DNA from: JBDTVS01 sp040007095
GTDB lineage: Bacteria > Acidobacteriota > Vicinamibacteria > Vicinamibacterales > CAVVIG01
Assembly (NCBI GenBank): GCA_040007095.1
Contig: JBDTVS010000097.1
Location: forward strand, 1-48,316
Length of the DNA stretch: 48,316 nt
Reading direction: 5' to 3'
Below are positions 33,483-42,529 of this stretch, piece after piece. The position numbers and the translations under genes are program-made. The notes under the pieces were generated by a model, which saw only the letters and a program-made list of their open reading frames with translations, did no database searches and was not told where the DNA came from. How positions within the stretch are numbered: position 1 is the stretch's first letter; each line of letters begins with the position of its first letter.

Positions 33483-33494
33483 TACAATCTTCAG
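33483..33494 (+). promoter_or_regulatory. Candidate -10 box for leaderless radical SAM gene
   Basis: TACAAT (33483-33488), six bases, then GTG 33495, the same layout as at 2309 and 45407. It would let this gene be transcribed independently of the two upstream genes. Confidence 0.5.
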
Positions 33495-34658
33495 GTGTCT
33501 AAAGGCGCTTTTACGCTCCGCTATCTTGCGCGGACCGCCGCCGGTGTGCCCCGCGACCTGGTCAATACGCTGGTCGTCTCCAAGCTCAAGCCGATCCGGC
33601 CGACGGTGCTCATCTACAACTGCACCTGGGTCTGCGACGCGCAATGCGAGATGTGCAACAACTGGAAGCATGGCGACCGCAAGTCGGACATGACCCTGGC
33701 GCAGCTCGAGCCGGCCATGGACCATCCATTCTGGGGGGCGATCGAGAACCTGAACATCTCGGGCGGCGAGCCGACGACGCGAAACGACCTGCCGGATCTG
33801 GTGGAGATGTTCCAGCGGCGTTTGCCCAGGATGCGGAAGATCGGCATCAACACGACCGGCCTCACGCCGCATCGGGCCATCCCGATGCTGACCAGGATCG
33901 TCGAGTTCTGTGACAAGCACGATCTGCTCATCAGCGCGCGGGTCTCGCTCGACGGCATCGGCAACATTCACGATCAGGTCCGCCACGTCAAGCGCGGGTT
34001 CGAAAAGGCCTCCCAGACGATTGAGGCCATGCAGGCGCTGTCGCAGCAGCACGCCAATTTTCAATTCGGCATCGCGGCAACGATCTTCGCGACCAATTTC
34101 GACGATGCGCAGAACATCCTGGCCTGGGCGCGCACCAAGAAGCTCGACGTGGTGTTCAACATGCTGCGCTTCACCGATGCGATGCTGAACAACAAGGCGC
34201 TTGAAGAAAAGATCGGCTTCGCGAAGCGCGAGGAAGAATTCATGCGGAAATTCTTCCTCGACCGCGTGCAGGAAGAGTCGATCCTGAGCGGCCAGTCCTT
34301 CCTCTATCTTCACTACGCCGACATGATCGCCAACGGCTACCAGCGGACGATGCCGTGCCCGTTTCGCACGCAGGGCCTGCTGCTCAATCCGTACGGCGAC
34401 CTGCACTATTGCGAGAACTCGGAGCCGATCGGCAATGTCCTCACCGCGTCTGCCGAGGAAATCTACTTCAAGGCCGAGAACCTTGCACACCGCGACCACG
34501 TCGAGAAATCAATCTGCCCCACCTGCTTGAGCCCGTGCCAGGTCAACGTCGGCGCGATGAAGCAGTTCGTGCCGTACGCGAAGTTTCTGGTGAGGGCGTA
34601 CCAGGTGAAGCACGATCCGTCTCAGCACCTGGCCTCACTTCCCAGCCCGCAGCCTTGA
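33495..34658 (+). CDS. Radical SAM protein with SPASM-type C terminus
   Basis: A 387-residue enzyme. The radical SAM [4Fe-4S] motif C47-x3-C51-x2-C54 (CDAQCEMC) is followed by ISGGEPTT near 88. The C-terminal cysteines C288, C306, C341, C344 and C348 (PCPF, YCENSEPIGNVL, CPTCLSPC) form a SPASM/twitch-like pattern for one or more extra clusters. Such enzymes modify peptides or lipids and sugars; the peptide-maturase reading is not supported because no small peptide gene is adjacent. The neighbours are a methyltransferase and YbhN/AglD and SGNH proteins, so a lipid or glycan target is more likely. GTG 33495 has no Shine-Dalgarno. Confidence 0.9.
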   Translation: MSKGAFTLRYLARTAAGVPRDLVNTLVVSKLKPIRPTVLIYNCTWVCDAQCEMCNNWKHGDRKSDMTLAQLEPAMDHPFWGAIENLNISGGEPTTRNDLPDLVEMFQRRLPRMRKIGINTTGLTPHRAIPMLTRIVEFCDKHDLLISARVSLDGIGNIHDQVRHVKRGFEKASQTIEAMQALSQQHANFQFGIAATIFATNFDDAQNILAWARTKKLDVVFNMLRFTDAMLNNKALEEKIGFAKREEEFMRKFFLDRVQEESILSGQSFLYLHYADMIANGYQRTMPCPFRTQGLLLNPYGDLHYCENSEPIGNVLTASAEEIYFKAENLAHRDHVEKSICPTCLSPCQVNVGAMKQFVPYAKFLVRAYQVKHDPSQHLASLPSPQP

Positions 34659-34681
34659 CGGACGCGCGCGGAGCCGCGTTG

Positions 34682-35653
34682 ATGCTGCGCTCCCCGGTTC
34701 TGCGGCTGTCAGTCCGCGTCGCCGTCGCCGCCGGCCTGACCGGCTATCTGCTGTGGAAGAGTCATCCCCGCGCGGTTCTTGCTGCGGGCGCGGGCGCGAC
34801 GTGGGGCCCGATGGCCGTCGCCGCCGCCCTGGTGGGCGCCGACCGCGTGCTGATGGCCTATCGGTGGCTGGTGCTGTTGTGCGTTGTCGATCCCGCCGCG
34901 CGGCCGCCGTTCACCGACGTCATGCGGATCTTTTTCGTGAGCACGTTTGTCGGCACATTCCTGCCCGCCAGCGTTGGCGGCGACGCCGTGCGGGCCTACA
35001 GCCTGGCCAGGTTGAAGGTCGACGGCGGCGACGCGGTCGCGTCCGTGTTCATGGACCGGATGCTCGGCGTGGCCTCGGTGCTGATCATGGCGCTCGTCGG
35101 CCTGGGATTGGCTCGCGATCTCGCCGGCAACGTCGCGATCGTGCTGTCGCTCGCCGTCACGACGGCGCTGTGTGTCGCCACGATGCTCCTGATCTTCAGC
35201 TCCGCCATGTCCAGGCTGGTCTCGGCCATCGTCAACTGGCTGCCCTCCGTGTCGGTGCAGAACACGATGCGGCGCATCCTGGAGTCGATTCGGCGGTATG
35301 CGAAGTACCGCCGGCAGCTCGTCAACGTCCTCGCAAGTTCGATCGCCGTTCAGGTGCTGCGCGTCATCCAGGCGTACTATCTCGGGCGAGGTCTCGGCAT
35401 CGACGTGTCGCTTGTCACCTACTTTGCGTTCATCCCCTTGATTCTGCTGGCGATGTTGCTGCCGGTCACGTTCAACGGCATCGGCACGAGCCAGGCGGCG
35501 TTTCTCTGGTTCTTCGGGCAGGCCGGTGTGCCGGCCGCGTCCGCGTTCGCACTGTCGGTGCTGTTCGTGGCGCTCGGCATCATCGGCAACCTGCCCGGCG
35601 CCCTCCTCTACATCGTCGGAGGCACTCGGATATCGAGAAGCGCGGCATCATGA
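34682..35653 (+). CDS. YbhN/AglD-type (LPG synthase TM region-like) membrane protein
   Basis: A 323-residue protein with about eight helices: FVGTFLPASVGGDAVRAY near residue 96, DRMLGVASVL near 121, and LLPVTFNGIGTSQAA near 260. A paralogue of the 7726 protein with the same landmarks. Probably moves or handles a lipid or lipid-linked product of the operon. ATG 34682 lies 23 bases after the radical SAM stop. Its stop overlaps the SGNH start by four bases (ATGA). Confidence 0.87.
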   Translation: MLRSPVLRLSVRVAVAAGLTGYLLWKSHPRAVLAAGAGATWGPMAVAAALVGADRVLMAYRWLVLLCVVDPAARPPFTDVMRIFFVSTFVGTFLPASVGGDAVRAYSLARLKVDGGDAVASVFMDRMLGVASVLIMALVGLGLARDLAGNVAIVLSLAVTTALCVATMLLIFSSAMSRLVSAIVNWLPSVSVQNTMRRILESIRRYAKYRRQLVNVLASSIAVQVLRVIQAYYLGRGLGIDVSLVTYFAFIPLILLAMLLPVTFNGIGTSQAAFLWFFGQAGVPAASAFALSVLFVALGIIGNLPGALLYIVGGTRISRSAAS

Positions 35654-36705
35654 CCGACCGACCGACGGTGCTCAGAAGTGTCGCGTTTGTCGCGTTCAGC
35701 GCGGCCGTTGCCGGCGTCATCGTCGAGGCGCTGCTCGTGCTGATGCTGCATGTGCCGGGCCTGACCGCCGCGCTGCCACGGCCCATGCGCCGGCTTGTTC
35801 AGCAGATCTACCGGCACTTCAATCGGACGTTGATCCAGTTCGATCCACAGTGCGCACAATACGATGCGGGGCTTACCTACACGTTGAAGCCGGGAACCTG
35901 CACCTTCGAGAACATCGAATTCCGGACCACCGTCCACGTCAATCGAATGGGGTTGCGCGACGACGAGGAGGCGCTCGCCGCGCCGGACGTGATCGCCATC
36001 GGCGATTCTCACACGATGGGCTGGGGCGTGGAGGAGGATCAGACGTTTGGACGAGTGCTGGCGCGCAAGAGCGGACAGAGAGTGCTCAACGCGGGAATTT
36101 CCTCGTACGGGACGGTGCGGGAGATGATGCTCCTCGATCGGCTCGACGTTTCCAGACTGCGGTTCTTGATCCTCCAATACAGCGACAACGACCTGCTCGA
36201 GAATCAGACGTTCCGGGCGCAGGGCGAGCACCTTCCGATCACGACCGAAGAAGAGTACGACAGGGTCAGGCGGTACTACGGCGGGCAGCATTCCTACTAT
36301 CCGGGGAAATACCTCTATCGGCTCGTCATGAAGGCCCTCCGGCTCGAGGCGCCGGAGCCCGATCAGCTGGCAATGGCGCCGACGTCACCAGCTGACGAAG
36401 CACGACTGTTCGTCAACGCGCTCGCGCACGCCGGCCACGGGCAGCTCGACAACGTGCAGGTCATCGTTCTCGAGGTCAACGAGCAGCTGCAGCCGCGGCA
36501 GCCGTTCATGGTCGCGTTGGAACAGGTCAAACAGGAGCCCGCGAACCCTGCGTTCGTCAGGGGACTGACGACGCTCGACTTGTCGGTCCTGCTTGGCCCG
36601 AAGGATTTCTACGTGCTCGACGATCACATGAACCCGCGCGGTCATCAGGTCGTCGGCGAGGCCCTCGCCGCGTTGGTCAAGGGTCCGGCCGGAGGAATTC
36701 GATAG
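35650..36705 (+). CDS. Membrane-anchored SGNH/GDSL-like protein
   Basis: A 351-residue protein with one N-terminal helix (residues 10-33), then a periplasmic SGNH domain. The nucleophile block is IAIGDSHTMGWGV with Ser120; a later block near 142 is LNAGISSYGTVRE, and the C-terminal Asp/His motif is DDHMNPRGH near 324. AlgJ/AlgX/DltD-type relatives add or remove acyl groups on exopolysaccharide or teichoic acid, which fits a glycan operon. It overlaps the YbhN/AglD-like gene by four bases. The gene ends six bases before the convergent GT-C-like gene. Confidence 0.85.
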   Translation: MTDRPTVLRSVAFVAFSAAVAGVIVEALLVLMLHVPGLTAALPRPMRRLVQQIYRHFNRTLIQFDPQCAQYDAGLTYTLKPGTCTFENIEFRTTVHVNRMGLRDDEEALAAPDVIAIGDSHTMGWGVEEDQTFGRVLARKSGQRVLNAGISSYGTVREMMLLDRLDVSRLRFLILQYSDNDLLENQTFRAQGEHLPITTEEEYDRVRRYYGGQHSYYPGKYLYRLVMKALRLEAPEPDQLAMAPTSPADEARLFVNALAHAGHGQLDNVQVIVLEVNEQLQPRQPFMVALEQVKQEPANPAFVRGLTTLDLSVLLGPKDFYVLDDHMNPRGHQVVGEALAALVKGPAGGIR

Positions 36706-36711
36706 CAGTTC

Positions 36712-38658
36712 TCAAGGAGCTCGAAGCCGGTACACCCGACCGGCACCGTCCTCGCGCTGTAGGGTCAGCCATGGCTGGAACATCGCGAGGCGAGCGTCCA
36801 GTCGTGGCCGTTCCTCCGGTGAGTAAAGGTCCGTGTGGACCACGACATAATCGACGCCGATTTCGGTCAGGCTCCGGAGACTGTCCTGGTCTGGAAAGGT
36901 CAGCAGCCGAGCGTAGAGTGCCTCGTGGAGGGCAGGTCTCAGGCCGCTGTAGCCTTCGACGGTCTTTTGCCAATGGGCCATCGAGTGCAGCATGTACTCG
37001 GTATGTCGTCGCTCCCAGCCGCCGAGGTTCCTGGGATTTCCCAGCGGGAGCTCCGCCACGACGAAGGGCTTCGGCTGTCCGGCCAGCCATCGATCGACCG
37101 GCGGAATCTGCACAGCGTAAGGAGTGGTACTCAGCGGGAGCGCTGCGAATTCCAGGATCAGTACCCCTCCCGCACAGCCCGCCAGCAGCGCGCGCCGCCT
37201 GGGCGTCAGCGCCGCACTCAAGCGGTCGAAGCCGATGCCGGCCAGCACGGCCACGCCCAGCAGCGCGAGCAGCGAGAAACGCGACGGCACACGAATAAAG
37301 CTCAGTCCCGGCAACCAGTACACCAGTGGCCAGAGCCCAGCCAGGGGGCCCGCCGACAGCCACATGCTGAGGATCGTCAACAGCCCATAGAAGGTCCGCG
37401 CGTCGGAACACCGCGGCATCCATCGTGTCGCGAAGGCGCTGAGCCGGTCGCGATAGCGCCACGGCACGTCAGACGGCCTGTAACCCGCGATCGCAAGCCG
37501 CAGAACCACGAAGAGGCCACAGGCGACCCATGGGCGCCACGCGTCTCGTATCGACAGCAATACCGCCGAGCCGATCCTCAGCCGGACGGCTCCGCCCATC
37601 GACACGTACAGGCCCGCGACGAAGCTGAGGAGCCCGGCAAGGTCGAGGACGACTCGCGCGACTCCCCACCCGCTGGTCCTCGGCGCATCGGCAACGCGAC
37701 CCCGCGTGGAGCCCATCCACAAGAAGGCCGCGGCCGCAAGAATCAGCGGAAGGTATCCCGGGAAGAGGAACGCCTGAGCGGTCTCGTTGATCCGTGCGTC
37801 CGGAGCGAGGGACAAGAGGAACGTGTGGAGGTGCGAAGGAGAGGCCAGAAAGCTGGACCAATTACTGATCCAGTCGTCCGGCGACCGGCTCAACCCCATT
37901 TCCACCTGGACGCGGCGGTATGGAATAAGGATCAGCAGCGTGGGTGCGAGCAGCAGCGCACCAGGAACCCCGGCGTCCTTCAGTCGAGTGGCCAACGCGA
38001 GAGGCTCGCCCGACGCCAGACGATACACGGTGAGGCCCGTCATCGCCAGCAGCAGAAACACCGCGCCGTGGCCGCTCGTCAGCGCCTGCAGCGTAAAGAA
38101 CGCCAGCGCCAGCCGCATGTCCGACTTGCGGCCGGCATCGAAATAGGCGTGCAGCGAGGCCAGGCCGAACGGCAGCCACTGAATCGTGGTCAGGTGAAGC
38201 TGTGAAAGGCGGAAGAACCGCGGCGGCGAGAACGCGAAGATGATCCCTGTCAGCAGCGCCGCAGGCGGCCCCAGCCCGAGGCGGCGTCCCAGCACATAGG
38301 CGCCAAGGCCGCACAGCACACACGAGAGCAGCGCGACGACATTCATCGCCAGCACCGGGTTGCCGGTCAGCCAGATGACGGGCGCCGAGACAAAGCCGCT
38401 GCCGATGAGGTTTTCGGAATACGCCAGCGTGTGGCGCTCGGGATAGTAGATGTTCGCGTCAAAGATCGAGAGCGGCTGATGGGTGAACGCGTGCGTGTCC
38501 CACGCCAGGGTCCAGATGAACAGGCGGGTGTCGGGTCCATCCGCCAGCACGCGTCCGGCGGGATTGACGCTCAAGGGATAGGCGAGAACCAGTGTCAGCG
38601 CGAGGTACAGCGCTGCGGCGCGCCAGGTTTCTCCGGCTGCCGGCGCGCCGTCAGCGAT
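36712..38658 (-). CDS. Large GT-C-like multispanning membrane protein, start uncertain
   Basis: A roughly 650-residue protein with 11-12 helices and a soluble C terminus (PLGNPRNLGGWERRHTEYML). It shares the first-loop motif FDANIYYPERHTLAYSEN and the FIRVPSRFSLLALLGVA and AELPLG regions with the 8824 protein. The start is a problem: the first helix (LYLALTLVLAYPL) begins about 38625, but no ATG, GTG or TTG lies in frame between ATG 38847 (deep in the SGNH gene) and TTG 38574 (after the first helix). The coordinate given is the in-frame ATC at the SGNH stop, so the true start is unknown. Confidence 0.75.
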   Translation of the reverse strand: MADGAPAAGETWRAAALYLALTLVLAYPLSVNPAGRVLADGPDTRLFIWTLAWDTHAFTHQPLSIFDANIYYPERHTLAYSENLIGSGFVSAPVIWLTGNPVLAMNVVALLSCVLCGLGAYVLGRRLGLGPPAALLTGIIFAFSPPRFFRLSQLHLTTIQWLPFGLASLHAYFDAGRKSDMRLALAFFTLQALTSGHGAVFLLLAMTGLTVYRLASGEPLALATRLKDAGVPGALLLAPTLLILIPYRRVQVEMGLSRSPDDWISNWSSFLASPSHLHTFLLSLAPDARINETAQAFLFPGYLPLILAAAAFLWMGSTRGRVADAPRTSGWGVARVVLDLAGLLSFVAGLYVSMGGAVRLRIGSAVLLSIRDAWRPWVACGLFVVLRLAIAGYRPSDVPWRYRDRLSAFATRWMPRCSDARTFYGLLTILSMWLSAGPLAGLWPLVYWLPGLSFIRVPSRFSLLALLGVAVLAGIGFDRLSAALTPRRRALLAGCAGGVLILEFAALPLSTTPYAVQIPPVDRWLAGQPKPFVVAELPLGNPRNLGGWERRHTEYMLHSMAHWQKTVEGYSGLRPALHEALYARLLTFPDQDSLRSLTEIGVDYVVVHTDLYSPEERPRLDARLAMFQPWLTLQREDGAGRVYRLRAP

Positions 38659-39721
38659 GGACGTGTCCCACGCCGGTGGCTGCCGGCGCGAGCGAGACCA
38701 GTGCCGGCAGTCTGAATGAGCCGAAGGTCGACGGCGGGGGCACGACCTCCATCGTCGTACGAATCGCCGCGAAGAAGCTCTGCGCCATTCGCAGGTAACC
38801 CGCCGCGTTTGGATGAAGCCCGTCGTCCTGGAGCAGCCCGACGACATCGCCGTTGAAGTCGTGGTAGACGTCGACGAGCACCGCGCCCTCGGCGGGTGCG
38901 AGCGCGCGGATGCGGTCGTTCAACGGCTCGACCAGAGTCGGTGTATACGCCCGAAACCCACCCGGACGTTGCGGTGGGATGGTGGCCAGGAACACCACGA
39001 CACCGTTGTCGCGGGCGTTGCGTATCATGGCTTGCAGGCCTGAGATGGCTCTCGCGATGCCGTCGACGCCGTTCTCGTTCAGATCGTTGACGCCTTCGAG
39101 CAGCAGCAGCGCATCAGGACGATCGCTCGTCAGCACCCGTGGCAACCGGAACCTGCCCTCCGAAACCTTCTCTCCAGACACCCCTTCGTCGAGCACAGTG
39201 AGTCGCTGCGTCGTGTACCGGCCAGCCAGCAACGTCAGCACATCGGCAGGATACGAGTTCGGCGGGCTCGGAATGAAGGTCGGTCTATTAACGTTGGAGC
39301 CCTCGGTCATGCTGTCGCCGAAACACACGAAGACCGTCGCACTCAGTCGCGGCGGAGGCGGCGGCGGAACGACAGTGATCGAAAAGCCGCAGGAATCCTC
39401 GCGCTGCTGCGCGTCGGTCGCCTGGCAGCTGACGGAGGTGGTACCAATCGGAAAGCTCGACGCGGCAGCGGGAGTGCACTTCGCTGTGACGGGCGCCGTT
39501 CCTCCCGTGACCGTCGGCGCATAGGCGACGTTGTCGACCGGGCCTCCGGCCGACTGGATCATCTGAGGCGCAGGACAGGTGATTCGCGGCGGATCCGTCG
39601 GTGGCGGCGTGGGAGTGATCGGTGTGGTTGGGTTATTCGCACACGCGGAGGTAAAAAACGCGGCGAAGATCGAAATCAAAAAAGCGCGTCTGTAGCGGGC
39701 ACTCACAGGCAAGCTGGACAT
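38651..39721 (-). CDS. SGNH/GDSL esterase lipoprotein with HYR-like domain
   Basis: A 356-residue lipoprotein with lipobox TSAC (Cys27), a Thr/Pro linker, and an HYR/Ig-like domain (residues about 47-118, three cysteines: ITCPAPQM, AKCTPAA, SVSCQATD). Then an SGNH hydrolase: GDSMTEG (Ser137), LLEGVNDLNENG as the Gly/Asn block and DGLHPNAAGY as the Asp/His block. It should be a periplasm- or surface-exposed esterase that removes acyl groups from glycan or lipid. ATG 39721 is used. It lies three bases from the divergent start at 39725. Confidence 0.86.
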   Translation of the reverse strand: MSSLPVSARYRRAFLISIFAAFFTSACANNPTTPITPTPPPTDPPRITCPAPQMIQSAGGPVDNVAYAPTVTGGTAPVTAKCTPAAASSFPIGTTSVSCQATDAQQREDSCGFSITVVPPPPPPRLSATVFVCFGDSMTEGSNVNRPTFIPSPPNSYPADVLTLLAGRYTTQRLTVLDEGVSGEKVSEGRFRLPRVLTSDRPDALLLLEGVNDLNENGVDGIARAISGLQAMIRNARDNGVVVFLATIPPQRPGGFRAYTPTLVEPLNDRIRALAPAEGAVLVDVYHDFNGDVVGLLQDDGLHPNAAGYLRMAQSFFAAIRTTMEVVPPPSTFGSFRLPALVSLAPAATGVGHVHR

Positions 39722-39724
39722 CGT

Positions 39725-42367
39725 ATGGTAGCATGCCGGTTCGTCATGACGGTAGCCGCGCTCGTGTGCGCCGCCCTTGCCATATGGGCTTCGGGCGGGT
39801 CTCTGACCCTGCTTCCGCTTCAATCCGGCGCACCACGAGCAGGACTGCTCCCCTCGATCCTCTGGCTCGCAATCGCGGTCGCCGCCGCCTTGATCCTCGC
39901 CTGGCGGTTATCTCCGGCGGTGGCAAAACGCGCGCCCGTGTGGCTCCTGTCGGCTCTGGTGCTGCTGCCCTGGCTGCCGATACGGGTGCCTTACGCATTC
40001 TTGATATGGGCCGGCCCGCTTCGCTTCTGGGTCCTGGCGATGCTGGCGGTCGCCGTCACCTCGTCCGCCTTGGCTCAACGCGCGCCGCCTCTGCTTCGCG
40101 CCCTGGTGATGGACCCTCGCCGGGCGCCGTGGCTGGCCGGGACGATTGCGGCGTGTCTTTACATCGCGGGTGCCTGGGCGGTCTCTCCGCACCTTCCCGC
40201 CGGAGACGAGCCGCATTACCTCGTCATCACGCAGAGCCTGCTCCGCGATGGCGATCTCAAAGTGGAGAACAACTACCTCCGCCGTGAGTATCGGGAATTC
40301 TACGCCGGCGACCTCCAACCCCACTACCTGCGCCGCGGCCAAAACCAGGAGATCTATTCCGTTCACGCACCCGGTCTGCCGGCCGTGGTCGCCCCGGTGT
40401 TCGCACTGTTCGGCTATCCGGGCGTGATCGTCTTCCTGTCGCTTGTGAGCGCCGCGGCCACGGCGCTCACCTGGACAGCCGTCTGGCGGATCACACGCGA
40501 CGCTGCGGCGAGCTGGTTCGGTTGGTCTGCGGTGGCACTGTCGGCGCCGTTCTTCTTTCAGGCGTTCACGATGTATCCCGACGCGCCAGGCGGCGCCCTG
40601 TTGATGGTGGCGGTGCTTGCGCTCACGGCTGACGAGGAGCCGTCGACCGCGCAACTTCTCGCATGCGGCGCGGCGCTCGCGCTGATGCCCTGGCTGCATA
40701 CGCGATTCGCGATCCTGGCGTCAATGGCCGGCGCGGCACTCGCTTTTCGACTGATCACGGCTGAGCGAGCCCTTCACAGGATGTCGTTGCTGTTGGCCAT
40801 TCCGGTCGTCAGCGCGCTCGCCTGGTTTGCCTTCTTCTACCTGGTCTATGGCACGGTGGATCCTGCGGCTCCATACAACGGCTATACCCAGACATCCGTG
40901 ACGAATCTCGGACGCGGCGTGCCGGGACTGTTGATCGATCAGCAGTTCGGATTGCTTCCCAATGCGCCTGTGTACTTCTGCGCGGCGCTGGGTCTGCTTC
41001 CGCTCGTACGGCGATCGCGGCGCCTGGCCGCCGAGTTGATCGCCATCGCTGCTCCGTACGCTCTCGCGGTGGCGGCGTACCAGATGTGGTGGGCGGGATA
41101 CAGCTCGCCCGCCCGCTTCCTCACGCCCATCCTTCTCCCACTCGGCATTCCACTGGGCGTGTGGTTCGCCTCCACCCGATCGTCGGTCGCTCGCATCCTG
41201 GGCGTCGCCGCCGTGGCCGTCAGCCTACTGATCACCGTGACGGTCGCTTCGGTCGAGCGTGGAGCGCTCCTTTTCAATTCGCGCGATGGGGCGTCACGAC
41301 TCCTCCTCTGGTTGTCGCCGCTGGTCGACCTGACCAGGGGTATGCCCAGCCTTTTTCAAAATCCACCGGCGACCGCGATCGCGCACGCCGTCGTGTGGCT
41401 GCTCGCGTTTGCCGTGGCGGCGATCGCGACGCTCATCGTGGGCCGTCGGAACGTGAGACCAGTCACCACCGTCCTCATTGCCGGCGCTACCGGGGCCGCG
41501 TCGGTCATGCTGGCGCTCAGCCTTGTCTGGCGAAGCAACGGCGTGACGCCGACGACGGCGGCGAACGCCAGCGCGGCGCTGCGTCGAAGTTTCGCTGCCG
41601 ACGCCGGCCAGCTCGGTGTGCGGTACTCCCCGTTTCGTGTCCTCGCCGCATCCGATGTCGTGTTGGCGGCGACGCGCGAGGAGTGGCCAGGTACGATGCG
41701 ACCGCTTAGCGGGCCGCTCGTGAGCCTGCAGTACCCGCTGGCGGCAACATACGAGCTGGTCGCCACGGTCGCCCGGCCTGGCGCCGGCCGCCTCTCCGTG
41801 GTGCTCGATCGCGAATTCGGCGCGGCCTGGAGTTGGGTCGTCCCCGACCAGCCTGGCGAGTGGCGGCAGACGTTTACGCTCCCCACGCCCGCGACGGGGA
41901 TGCTGGTCGATGCCGATGCCGCAACCAGGCGCACGCTCAATCGGCTGGTCCTGCGTCCGGTCCAACTGCTCGACCACGGCGGCCTCGCCAACATTCGACC
42001 GCTGCACGCGGTTCGATACGGCCCGGCCGTCGTCATGCTTCTGGGCGGTCATGTGTACGTCGAGCCTGGCGGAGCGTGGATTGCGGGAGGCAGCGAAGCC
42101 GATCTCGCGATTGCACCGGATCCGGGGAATGGCATCCGGCTGTTCCTGCGGAACTCGCCGGTCGACAATCGCGTGACGCTGACGAGCGGCGCCTGGCGGC
42201 AGGAGCTGACCCTGACACCCCGCGAGGAACGGCTGCTCGACGTGCCCGTCGACAAGGGGACCGGCGGCGCGAGAGTACGGGTGTCCTGCGCGTCCGGTGC
42301 ACGACCCTCGGATGTCGAGCACAGCGACGACACCCGACTGCTCGGTTGTTGGATCGAGACGCGTTAA
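39725..42367 (+). CDS. GT-C-like membrane glycosyltransferase, long C-terminal domain
   Basis: An 880-residue protein. About 15 helices span residues 1-600. The first catalytic loop SPHLPAGDEPHYLVITQSLLRDGDLKVENNY has Asp161-Glu162, the acidic pair of GT39/PMT-like enzymes. A 300-residue soluble beta-rich C terminus follows. Donor and acceptor unknown. ATG 39725 gives a 7-residue extension over ATG 39746 (MTVAALVCAAL), which may be the real start since the first is only 3 bases from the divergent gene. A CAC-type palindrome follows 49 bases after the stop. Confidence 0.83.
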   Translation: MVACRFVMTVAALVCAALAIWASGGSLTLLPLQSGAPRAGLLPSILWLAIAVAAALILAWRLSPAVAKRAPVWLLSALVLLPWLPIRVPYAFLIWAGPLRFWVLAMLAVAVTSSALAQRAPPLLRALVMDPRRAPWLAGTIAACLYIAGAWAVSPHLPAGDEPHYLVITQSLLRDGDLKVENNYLRREYREFYAGDLQPHYLRRGQNQEIYSVHAPGLPAVVAPVFALFGYPGVIVFLSLVSAAATALTWTAVWRITRDAAASWFGWSAVALSAPFFFQAFTMYPDAPGGALLMVAVLALTADEEPSTAQLLACGAALALMPWLHTRFAILASMAGAALAFRLITAERALHRMSLLLAIPVVSALAWFAFFYLVYGTVDPAAPYNGYTQTSVTNLGRGVPGLLIDQQFGLLPNAPVYFCAALGLLPLVRRSRRLAAELIAIAAPYALAVAAYQMWWAGYSSPARFLTPILLPLGIPLGVWFASTRSSVARILGVAAVAVSLLITVTVASVERGALLFNSRDGASRLLLWLSPLVDLTRGMPSLFQNPPATAIAHAVVWLLAFAVAAIATLIVGRRNVRPVTTVLIAGATGAASVMLALSLVWRSNGVTPTTAANASAALRRSFAADAGQLGVRYSPFRVLAASDVVLAATREEWPGTMRPLSGPLVSLQYPLAATYELVATVARPGAGRLSVVLDREFGAAWSWVVPDQPGEWRQTFTLPTPATGMLVDADAATRRTLNRLVLRPVQLLDHGGLANIRPLHAVRYGPAVVMLLGGHVYVEPGGAWIAGGSEADLAIAPDPGNGIRLFLRNSPVDNRVTLTSGAWRQELTLTPREERLLDVPVDKGTGGARVRVSCASGARPSDVEHSDDTRLLGCWIETR

Positions 42368-42416
42368 CCACGAAATCAAGAGTCAGAACTTGAAGTGATT
42401 TTGAAAGCCGTACAGC

Positions 42417-42502
42417 GAACCACAAAGGGCACAGAGATCACAAAGCTGTTTCTCCAAACCAAAAACGCTCAGGCTTCGTGTTCTTCGTGTTCTTTGTGGT
42501 TC
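42417..42502. repeat. CAC-type palindrome between convergent genes
   Basis: Arms 42417-42446 and 42473-42502 are complementary at 24 of 30 positions; three of the six mismatches would be G-U pairs on the plus-strand RNA. Each arm has three near-repeats of CACAAAG/CACGAAG at a 10-11 base period. It lies between 3' ends (42367 and 42530), so it could terminate both. A family member of the 2384 element. Confidence 0.8.
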
Positions 42503-42529
42503 CAACAACTCGCGATGATTCCAGCTTGT

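Noticed and set aside
33495..34658. Radical SAM gene as a RiPP (peptide) maturase
   Set aside because: No short precursor peptide, leader-binding domain or protease is adjacent; the neighbours are lipid/glycan genes.
34753..36705. A 650-residue open frame including the SGNH protein
   Set aside because: Its first 300 codons are the wrong frame of the YbhN/AglD-like gene; the true start is ATG 35650, overlapping that gene by four bases.
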